Source: Desulfatitalea sp. UBA4791
GTDB lineage: Bacteria; Desulfobacterota; Desulfobacteria; Desulfobacterales; Desulfosarcinaceae
Direction of reading: 5' to 3'
NCBI GenBank assembly: GCA_002402905.1
Contig: DHGT01000076.1
Span: forward strand, 1 to 46,955
DNA: 46,955 bases
The notes below the pieces were generated by a model. That model was given only the letters and a program-made list of their open reading frames with translations, was not told the origin of the DNA and ran no database searches. Shown piece by piece: positions 33,240 through 39,808 of the stretch (positions are counted from its first letter, which is position 1; every line of letters begins with the position of its first letter). The translations under genes and the position numbers were made by a program.

Positions 33240-34454
33240 ATGCCCGAGGTTTTCACTTACCGTAACGACTCCCCATCTCGAATCACCCCGGAGGGAACAC
33301 TCGCGGGACTGCGCGTGGCAGTACAACCCAATCTGGCGGTTCGGGGATGGCCCTGCGATGCCGGTTCGCGCGCCTTGTCGGGCTATACCGCCCTGCAGGA
33401 TGCCACGGTCATCGCACGCCTGGTCCGGGCCGGCGCCGTATTGAGCGGCAGCTCGCGCATGGCCGAGTTGGGTTTCGGACTGACCGGCGACACCTCGGCC
33501 CGGACAGTCGTCGACGGCCACGCCGATGTGGCCCTGATCACCGACACCATGGGCGAAGTCCGTCTGGCCGCTGCCGGTGCCGGTCTTTTTGGCCTGAAAC
33601 CCACGTACGGCCTCGTCTCACGGCACGGCCTGGCCGGCCTGGTACCCTCCATGGAGAGTATCGGTCTGGCCGGTGCAGACCCTGGCCGGATCGCAGAAAC
33701 CCTGGCGGTCATGGCCGGCGCAGACCCCGACGACCCCTCCATGCCCGACGATTGCACGGCCGGTTTCAGCGCGGTGCCACCGTCCGGCACAGGATCATTG
33801 ACCGCCGGGGTCATCGAAGAGAACTTGACCCGCCTCGATCCGGAGGAACGCCTCGTCTTCGACGTCGGTGTGGCGCGTCTCGAGGCCGCCGGCGTCGCCA
33901 TCCAGACGGTCAACCTCGCCGATTACGGGCTTTTTCAGGATGTGCACCACCTGATAGCGGCCGTGGAGGCCTCTTCCAGTGCTGGAAAATTCGACGGGGT
34001 GCGTTACGGCCACCGCAGTGCGGTCGGCAAAAACTGGAACGACATGTACCTGAACACCCGGGCGGAAAGCTTCGGGTCGCTGATCAAACCTTTTCTTTTC
34101 CAGGGCGCCTATTTCCAGTTCGAACGTTACGCCGCCTTTGAGAACGCCTGCCGTCTCCGCGGCCGGTTGGTGCGGGCCGTCGACGATCTGCTGGGGCAGG
34201 TGGACCTGATCGTCCTGCCCACGCGGCGCCCGGCTTCAGATCCGAAGCGGGCGGCCACGATCCAAGCGACCTACGCGGCCTTCGCGCTGACCCTGCCGGC
34301 CAGCGTCACCGGCCATCCGGCCCTGCAGGTGCCGAACCCGGGACTGGCCGCGGCTCAGGATACGGGTCTGCAACTCATCGGCCGACGGCTGGACGACGGC
34401 CGGCTGCTCGCCATCGGTCAGCACCTGTCGTTCGCGGCACGGGAGGGGCGCTAA
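33240..34454 (+). CDS. GatA-like amidase-family protein, catalytically inactive by sequence
   Basis: A 404-residue member of the amidase-signature family, against about 480-490 for GatA. Alignment with S. aureus GatA by eye: VAVQPNLAVRG stands where MGIKDNI occurs, so catalytic Lys79 is Gln29; the PGGSSGGSAAA segment with cis-Ser154 is absent (about 20 residues shorter here); and DTGGSIR reads DTMGEVR, so nucleophile Ser178 is Glu106. Other GatA features are kept: LFGLKPTYGLVSRHGLA, FDGVRYGHRSA and a C-terminal TGLQLIGRRLDDGRLL. The N-terminus is also about 45 residues shorter. It cannot hydrolyse glutamine but may keep the fold and GatB/GatC contacts. The gene begins 12 bases after aspS and ends one base before gatB starts. 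Confidence 0.88.
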   Translation: MPEVFTYRNDSPSRITPEGTLAGLRVAVQPNLAVRGWPCDAGSRALSGYTALQDATVIARLVRAGAVLSGSSRMAELGFGLTGDTSARTVVDGHADVALITDTMGEVRLAAAGAGLFGLKPTYGLVSRHGLAGLVPSMESIGLAGADPGRIAETLAVMAGADPDDPSMPDDCTAGFSAVPPSGTGSLTAGVIEENLTRLDPEERLVFDVGVARLEAAGVAIQTVNLADYGLFQDVHHLIAAVEASSSAGKFDGVRYGHRSAVGKNWNDMYLNTRAESFGSLIKPFLFQGAYFQFERYAAFENACRLRGRLVRAVDDLLGQVDLIVLPTRRPASDPKRAATIQATYAAFALTLPASVTGHPALQVPNPGLAAAQDTGLQLIGRRLDDGRLLAIGQHLSFAAREGR

Positions 34455-34455
34455 C

Positions 34456-35883
34456 ATGAAATACGAAGCGGTCATCGGTCTCGAAATCCACGTACAACTC
34501 AACGCCGCCACCAAATTGTTTTGCGATTGCCCCAACCGGCCCGGCGACGCGCCCAACCGCAACGTCTGTCCGGTCTGTCTCTGGCTGCCGGGGGCGCTGC
34601 CCCGATTGAGCCAGGAGGCCCTGGAAAAGGCCGTGCTGGGCTGCCTGGCCCTGAACTGCACCATCCAGAACGAAAGCGCCTTCGACCAGAAGGTCTACTA
34701 CTACCCCGATTTGCCCAAGGGATACCAGCTTTCCCAGCACCATAAACCCTTGGCGCGCAATGGTTGGGTGGACATCGTGGGGCCGGATGGCGGTCTGAAG
34801 CGGCTTTGCATCCACCATATCCACATGGAAGAGGATGTGGCCAAGCTGGTGCATGAAACGGAAGGCCGCACTCCGATCAGCCTGGTGGATTTCAACCGCG
34901 CCGGCACCCCGCTCATCGAGATCGTCAGCGAGCCGGACATGCACACTCCCCACGACGCCATGGAATATGTCAAAGCCTTGCGGGCCCAGTTGCGCTATAC
35001 AGGAAGCGCCGAGTGCAGTCTCGAGCAGGGCACCCTGCGGGTGGATGCCAACATCTCCCTGCGGCCGGTCGGCACCGAGGTGTTGAACACCAAGGTGGAG
35101 GTCAAGAACATGAACTCCATCCACAATGTGGGCGATGCCATTGCCTACGAAATCATCCGCCAGACCGAGTGCCTGGAAAAGGGCGAACCCATCGTCCTGC
35201 ATACCCGCCTGTGGGATCCTGAGCGGCGCGTGACCGCACCCATGCGGGCCAAGTTCGAGGGGCCCTGCGTCCCGGACCCGTCGGTGGCGCCCATCGTGGT
35301 GACCGATGTCTGGCTGGACGCCGTCCGAGGCCGGCTGCCCGAGATGCCCGCCCGGAAATCGGCGCGTTTCATGGAGACCTACGGCCTGGAGCCGGACGAA
35401 GCCGCCGCCATGAGCGCCGAGCGGGATCTGTCGGAATTCTTCGAATCCGTGGTCGAACGGGATCTGCCGCCGCGGAAAACAGCGGGCTGGATCGCTTCGC
35501 AACTGGTCCCGCTGTTACGGGAACGCAATCGAAGTGTCGGTCAGACGCACCTGACGGCCGAGCGTTTCGCGGCCCTGTTGGGCGCTTTGAAAAAAGAGAT
35601 CGTCAACACCCAATCCGCCCGGGAAATACTGGGTCAGCTGCTCGACAGCCCGGACGCCCTGGAGGAGATCATACAAAAAGGCGGTCACCGCCAGCTCTCC
35701 GACACCGGCGACCTGGAGACGCTCGTCGATCGGGTGCTGGCGGCCCACCCCGCCGATGTGGCCGACTATCGCAGCGGCAACCCCAAGGTGTTGGGATTCC
35801 TCATGGGGCAGGCCATGAAAGCCTCCCAGGGCAAGGCCAACCCTAAAGTGCTCAAGGCCTTGCTGGCCCAACGGCTGGGCTGA
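34456..35883 (+). CDS. gatB: GatB-like aspartyl/glutamyl-tRNA amidotransferase subunit B
   Basis: A 475-residue protein of GatB length with most kinase-domain signatures: YEAVIGLEIHVQLNAATKLF, NVCPVCLWLPGALP, YYYPDLPKGYQLSQH, IHMEEDVAKLVHE, VDFNRAGTPLIEIVSEPD and VDANISLRP, and a C-terminal YqeY/tail domain to KALLAQRLG. It would phosphorylate the misacylated Asp- or Glu-tRNA and receive ammonia. Two unusual points: CLWLPG for CLGLPG, and MRAKFEGPCVPDPSVAP (about residues 266-282) where GatB normally has a MRSKEEAHDYRYFPDPDL-type sequence, a highly conserved stretch; the H-D-Y-R-Y-F part is lost. Function may be kept but altered. ATG lies one base after the stop of the GatA-like gene. Confidence 0.9.
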   Translation: MKYEAVIGLEIHVQLNAATKLFCDCPNRPGDAPNRNVCPVCLWLPGALPRLSQEALEKAVLGCLALNCTIQNESAFDQKVYYYPDLPKGYQLSQHHKPLARNGWVDIVGPDGGLKRLCIHHIHMEEDVAKLVHETEGRTPISLVDFNRAGTPLIEIVSEPDMHTPHDAMEYVKALRAQLRYTGSAECSLEQGTLRVDANISLRPVGTEVLNTKVEVKNMNSIHNVGDAIAYEIIRQTECLEKGEPIVLHTRLWDPERRVTAPMRAKFEGPCVPDPSVAPIVVTDVWLDAVRGRLPEMPARKSARFMETYGLEPDEAAAMSAERDLSEFFESVVERDLPPRKTAGWIASQLVPLLRERNRSVGQTHLTAERFAALLGALKKEIVNTQSAREILGQLLDSPDALEEIIQKGGHRQLSDTGDLETLVDRVLAAHPADVADYRSGNPKVLGFLMGQAMKASQGKANPKVLKALLAQRLG

Positions 35884-35974
35884 AACCGATCATCCGGCAT
35901 CGGCGGGCGAGGAACAGGTTGGTCCCTGCCGGTCGACGCGCATCACCATGAACATGGGACAAGGAGATTGCATC

Positions 35975-36940
35975 ATGACCATCCAGGAAATCCTGTTGAA
36001 AGATCTGGATCCCCAGGCCTTTATCGACGAGCAGTGCCGCCTTGTTTCCGAGCAGGTCGGGGACGTCAGGGCGGTCAACGCCCTGTCAGGGGGCGTGGAT
36101 TCGTCGGTGACCACCATGCTGGCCCATCGGGCGTTGGGGGACCGGCTGCTCACGTACTTTATCGACAACGGCCTCATGCGCCAAGGCGAGCCGGAGGCCG
36201 TCCTATCGGCCATGAAAGCATTGGGAGTGCCCGTCCAACTGGTGGATGCCCGCCAGGCCTTTTTTTCGGCCCTCAAAGGCAAGGCGGATCCGGAAGAGAA
36301 GCGCCAGGCCATCACAGACACCTTCTACAAAACCGTATTTGGCCGGCTGGTCAGGGAAAGCGGCGCACCGTTCCTGCTTCAGGGCACCATCTTCACGGAT
36401 GTGGAAGAGACCGTGGCCGGCATCAAGCGCCAGCATAACATCCTCGCCCAGTTGGGCATCGATACCCAAGCCGCTTATGGCTACACCGTCATCGAGCCGC
36501 TGATTCAACTGCGCAAGACAGGTGTCCGGACGATCGGCAAGGCCCTGGGCATGCCGAAAGAAATGTACCATCGGCCGCCGTTCCCCGGCCCCGCCCTGGC
36601 TGCGCGAGTGATCGGCGAAGCGACGCCGGATCGGATCGAGCTGGTCCGAAAGGCCACGGTCGTAGTCGAAGAGGAACTCGAAGCCATCGACGCCTTCCAG
36701 TACATGGCCATCCTGCACGAAGACCGGGTCATCGGCATGCGCGACGGCAAGCGGCAGTACGGTTTTCAGATCGAAATCCGCTGCTGGGACAGCCAGGACG
36801 CCGTGACGGCCTCGCCGACCCGGCTCTCTTTCGAGTTGCTCCGCAAAATGGCGGATCGGATCACCACGGAGGTGCCCGGTGTGGTGAGCGTTACCTACAA
36901 CGTCACCAGCAAGCCGCCATCCACCATAGAGGCGGTATAG
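35975..36940 (+). CDS. GMP-synthase-like ATP-pyrophosphatase without glutaminase domain
   Basis: A 321-residue protein. ATG at 35975 has AAGGAG eight bases before it. It covers only the ATP-PPase and dimerisation domains of GuaA (whose full length is about 510-525 with an N-terminal GATase): P-loop VNALSGGVDSSVTTM (residues about 33-47), LQGTIFTDVEE, RPPFPGPALAARVIGE, and the C-terminal TYNVTSKPPSTIE. Differences from GuaA: the terminus reads PSTIEAV where PATIEWE is expected, and RAVxSVDGMTADWARLP is changed to RCWDSQDAVTASPTRLS, which borders the XMP site. So it resembles archaeal GuaAb, but it may act on another substrate. It would depend on free ammonia or a separate glutaminase; none is encoded nearby. 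Confidence 0.82.
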   Translation: MTIQEILLKDLDPQAFIDEQCRLVSEQVGDVRAVNALSGGVDSSVTTMLAHRALGDRLLTYFIDNGLMRQGEPEAVLSAMKALGVPVQLVDARQAFFSALKGKADPEEKRQAITDTFYKTVFGRLVRESGAPFLLQGTIFTDVEETVAGIKRQHNILAQLGIDTQAAYGYTVIEPLIQLRKTGVRTIGKALGMPKEMYHRPPFPGPALAARVIGEATPDRIELVRKATVVVEEELEAIDAFQYMAILHEDRVIGMRDGKRQYGFQIEIRCWDSQDAVTASPTRLSFELLRKMADRITTEVPGVVSVTYNVTSKPPSTIEAV

Positions 36941-36971
36941 CAACTGCTTATATTTCTGACCAAACATCGTA

Positions 36972-36997
36972 GCGGCGGGCGTTGCGTCGCCCGCTGC
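36972..36997. repeat. GC-rich hairpin between guaA-like gene and hisF
   Basis: GCGGCGGGCG and CGCCCGCTGC form a stem of about 9-10 bp around a short TTGCGT loop. It resembles the hairpin at 21039 (GGGCGGGCG start) and lies in the 121-base gap before hisF. It may be a REP-like sequence or an intercistronic RNA structure. Confidence 0.5.
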
Positions 36998-37061
36998 GTT
37001 CGCCAAAGCCTATGACATGGGAGTCAAGGTTGCAGGTGGCCCCGAAAAAGGAGAAAAAACA

Positions 37062-37817
37062 ATGACGGTAAAAATCATGCCCTGCCTGGATATGCAGAAC
37101 GGTCGGGTGGTCAAAGGCGTTCAATTCGTGAACATCCGTGATGCCGGTGATCCGGTGGCATGCTGCCTGGCATACTGCCAGGCCGGTGCGGACGAAATCG
37201 CACTGCTCGACATCACTGCCACGGTCGAGGGCCGGGCCACCATGCTGGACGTGGTCAAGAAGGTGGCCGACGCGGCCACCGTGCCCTTTACGGTCGGCGG
37301 CGGCATCAATGACCTGGCTTCGGCGGCGGCCGTTCTGAAAGCCGGCGCAGACAAGATATCCACCAGCAGCGCCGCTTTCCGAAAGCCGGAGATCATCGAG
37401 GAGATGGTCGCTGAATTCGGACCGGATCGGGTCACCGTGGCCATCGACGCCTCGGTCAATGCCGCCATGCCCTCGGGCCATGAAGTGTACATCGACGGGG
37501 GCCGTACGCCCACCGGCGCGGACGCCGTGGAATGGGCCAAACGGGTCGACGGCTACGGCGTGGCCACCATTCTGCCCACCAGCAAGACCACCGACGGTGT
37601 GAAAATCGGCTACGATCTGCCCCTGATCCGCAAGATCAAGGCGGCGACCTCGGCCGAGGTGGTGGCCTCGGGCGGCGCGGGCAAACTCGAACATTTCTAC
37701 GACGCCGTGCAGGCAGGGGCCACCATTCTGCTGGCCGCCTCGGTGTTCCATTTCAACATCATCGGGATCGGAGAGCTCAAAACCTATCTCAAGGAGCGCG
37801 GCGTGCAGGTGGGATAA
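37062..37817 (+). CDS. hisF: HisF-like cyclase, no HisH partner nearby
   Basis: A 251-residue TIM-barrel protein. ATG at 37062 has AAGGAG nine bases upstream and starts the family at MTVKIMPCLDMQNGRVVKGV. Catalytic aspartates equivalent to T. maritima Asp11 and Asp130 are present (PCLD, Asp10; VAIDAS, Asp129), with phosphate loops TVGGGI and VASGGAG. Three usual features differ: Arg5 of the ammonia gate is replaced (VKI), gate residue Glu167 is threonine (GVATILP), and Asp176 in the TSMDRDG segment is threonine (TSKTTDG). HisF with HisH forms imidazole-glycerol-phosphate synthase; HisH normally supplies ammonia by glutamine hydrolysis. hisH and other his genes are absent. A paralogue of other function is possible. 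Confidence 0.85.
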   Translation: MTVKIMPCLDMQNGRVVKGVQFVNIRDAGDPVACCLAYCQAGADEIALLDITATVEGRATMLDVVKKVADAATVPFTVGGGINDLASAAAVLKAGADKISTSSAAFRKPEIIEEMVAEFGPDRVTVAIDASVNAAMPSGHEVYIDGGRTPTGADAVEWAKRVDGYGVATILPTSKTTDGVKIGYDLPLIRKIKAATSAEVVASGGAGKLEHFYDAVQAGATILLAASVFHFNIIGIGELKTYLKERGVQVG

Positions 37818-37823
37818 TCGTCG

Positions 37824-37864
37824 CAGGGCCCTGTTCGCGCGCATCGGGCGTGAACAGGGCCCTG
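37824..37864. terminator. long hairpin between hisF and SRPBCC gene, likely bidirectional terminator
   Basis: CAGGGCCCTGTTC (37824-37836) and GAACAGGGCCCTG (37852-37864) form a perfect 13-bp stem around a 15-base loop. Each arm contains the palindrome CAGGGCCCTG itself. It begins seven bases after the hisF stop, in a gap between converging genes, and has no T-run on either side. Confidence 0.6.
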
Positions 37865-37916
37865 GCACGCCTTGCTCGCGGAGCTCAGATGCGCCGCAAT
37901 GCCGTCAGTGACGGCT

Positions 37917-38354
37917 CTACTTCTCGCAGATTTCTTTCAGGCTGGCCAATGCCTCTGGCCAGGTGCGATTCATAAAGGCCTCATACTCCGGCGGTACATC
38001 CATCTCCACTGTCACTTCGGTCGCGCCATCGCGATCGCTGAAGGTGTAATTTTCAAACATGTTCGTCCAGGTTTGACTATCCGGACTATCCGAAGCTTCC
38101 ATGCCGTCCTTGATCATGCCGAGATGTTGGATCGAAACGAATTCAAATGGCTTGTTCTCGACGATCATGGAAGTCATGCCATTGCCATCGGGTGTCAGAA
38201 ACCGGATTTTCTCGCCTTTGTTCCAGGAGCCTTCAAAGTAGGAACCTTCGCAGAATGGCGTGGTCCAGATCTTATAGCCTTCCGGGTCAAGCATGGTCTG
38301 CCAGACCTTCTCCTTCGGAGCATCGATGAGGATGGTAAATTGCAGTTTTTTCAT
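37917..38354 (-). CDS. SRPBCC / AHSA1-like domain protein
   Basis: A 145-residue protein with the START-like fold order of the AHSA1 family: an opening strand LQFTILIDAPKEKVWQTMLD (residues 4-23), PEGYKIWTTPFCEGS, SYFEGSWNKGEKIRFL, and a final helix YEAFMNRTWPEALASLKEI. Family members bind hydrophobic ligands or partner proteins in a deep cavity; the role here is unknown. AAGGAGG precedes the ATG and lies inside the end of the upstream outer-membrane factor gene, two bases after whose stop this gene starts, so they are co-transcribed as the last two genes of the efflux operon. Confidence 0.88.
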   Translation of the reverse strand: MKKLQFTILIDAPKEKVWQTMLDPEGYKIWTTPFCEGSYFEGSWNKGEKIRFLTPDGNGMTSMIVENKPFEFVSIQHLGMIKDGMEASDSPDSQTWTNMFENYTFSDRDGATEVTVEMDVPPEYEAFMNRTWPEALASLKEICEK

Positions 38355-38356
38355 TT

Positions 38357-39808
38357 TTACCTCCTTGCGTCAGCTTGCATAGAAATCGGTCGTCGATCGG
38401 CCGATGACCGTGTATCGACCTGCTCGTCTTCCCAGCCGCCGCCCAGGGCCCGGTAGAGCTGCACCACGGCCACGAGCCGGCCCAGCAGCGTTCGGCTTTC
38501 GGCCACCTCCTCGGCGAGCAGCGTCCGCTGGGCGTCCAGGACGTTGAGATAGTTCGAAAGACCGCTCGCGTAACGATATTCGGCGATGCCCAGGGCTTCA
38601 CGGGAAGCCTGGACCGCGGCGTGCCGCTCGTTCAAGGCTTCCCGGGCCTTGCGGTGGGCGATGAGGGCGTCTTCCACTTCCCGGAAGGCTTGCTGGATGG
38701 CCTGCTCGTAGCGCAGCAGGCTTTCCTGCTGTCGGGCTTCGGCCAGTTCGAGGTTGGCCTGGTTGCGGCCCGCGGTGAAGATCGGCAGCGTGATGCTCGG
38801 GCCGAACCGCCAGATACGCGACGGCCCTTCGAAAAGATTCGAGAGCGACTCGCTCTCCACCCCGAAATATCCGGTCAGAGAGATTCGGGGGAAAAAAGCC
38901 GCCCTGGCCACGCCGATGCGCGCGTTGGCGGCTACGAGCCCGGCTTCGGCCTGGCGGAGGTCGGGACGGGGTTCGAGGAGCGCCGAAGGCAATCCGACCG
39001 GAACGACGGGCGGCGCAATCTGACCGACGAGGGGCCGGCCGCGGTCGATGCTGCCCGGATAACGGCCGATCAGAATGCTGAGCCGGTTTTCCGTCTGTGC
39101 GATCCGGCGTTCCAGATCCGGAATTTGCGCGCTCGTGCCCGCCAGCGCGGCCTCGGCCTGGCGCAGATCGAGCGGAGAGGTCAATCCGGCCGCCAGGCGC
39201 TCGCGCACGATCTCCATCGAGTCCCTGCGCGACGCGACACTGCGCCGCGTGGTGTCCAGTTCCAGATCGAGCTGGCGGAGTTGGATATAGGTCGCGGCCA
39301 CGTCGCTGACCAGGGTCATGACCACGGTATGCCGGGCCTCTTCGCTGGCCAGGAGTTCCGCCCGGGCGGCCTCGCTGGCCCGCCGCAGCCGTCCCCAGAT
39401 GTCGATTTCAAAGGTCAGATCCACGGTCGTCGACAGCAACTCCATTTCTCCGCCCTGGCCCTGCAGCGGTACATTTTCCGAGAACCGGTTGGTGGTGGCG
39501 CCGGCGCCGGCGTTGATCCCGGGGAACTGGGCCGCCCGGGCGATGCCCAGTTGAGCGCGTGCCTGATCCACGCGCGCCACCGCGATCTTGAGGTCTTTGT
39601 TGGCATCCAGCGCGACCTGTATGAGCCGGCGCAGCTCCTCGTCCTCGAAAAGGTTCCACCAGGTGAGATCGGCAAGCGAACCCCCTTCGGCCTTGCCCTG
39701 CCGCCACGCCTCGGGGGCAGGCACATCCGGTCGCCGGTAGTCCGGACCCAGCGTGCATCCGGTCAGTACGATGAACAAAGAGAGATGGGAGACCAGCCAC
39801 CGCTTCAT
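38357..39808 (-). CDS. NodT/OprM-type outer-membrane efflux lipoprotein
   Basis: A 483-residue TolC-family channel of the RND efflux operon. The N-terminus MKRWLVSHLSLFIVLTGC is a lipoprotein signal (Cys18), followed by TLGPDYRRPDVPAPEAW, diagnostic of the NodT family. Two outer-membrane efflux repeats are visible (starting near residues 63 and 265), with the long helices rich in A, R and E. The ATG at 39808 begins the family; the reading frame upstream of it is open and continuous with the damaged pump gene, so a fused product is formally possible. It appears complete. Confidence 0.9.
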   Translation of the reverse strand: MKRWLVSHLSLFIVLTGCTLGPDYRRPDVPAPEAWRQGKAEGGSLADLTWWNLFEDEELRRLIQVALDANKDLKIAVARVDQARAQLGIARAAQFPGINAGAGATTNRFSENVPLQGQGGEMELLSTTVDLTFEIDIWGRLRRASEAARAELLASEEARHTVVMTLVSDVAATYIQLRQLDLELDTTRRSVASRRDSMEIVRERLAAGLTSPLDLRQAEAALAGTSAQIPDLERRIAQTENRLSILIGRYPGSIDRGRPLVGQIAPPVVPVGLPSALLEPRPDLRQAEAGLVAANARIGVARAAFFPRISLTGYFGVESESLSNLFEGPSRIWRFGPSITLPIFTAGRNQANLELAEARQQESLLRYEQAIQQAFREVEDALIAHRKAREALNERHAAVQASREALGIAEYRYASGLSNYLNVLDAQRTLLAEEVAESRTLLGRLVAVVQLYRALGGGWEDEQVDTRSSADRRPISMQADARR

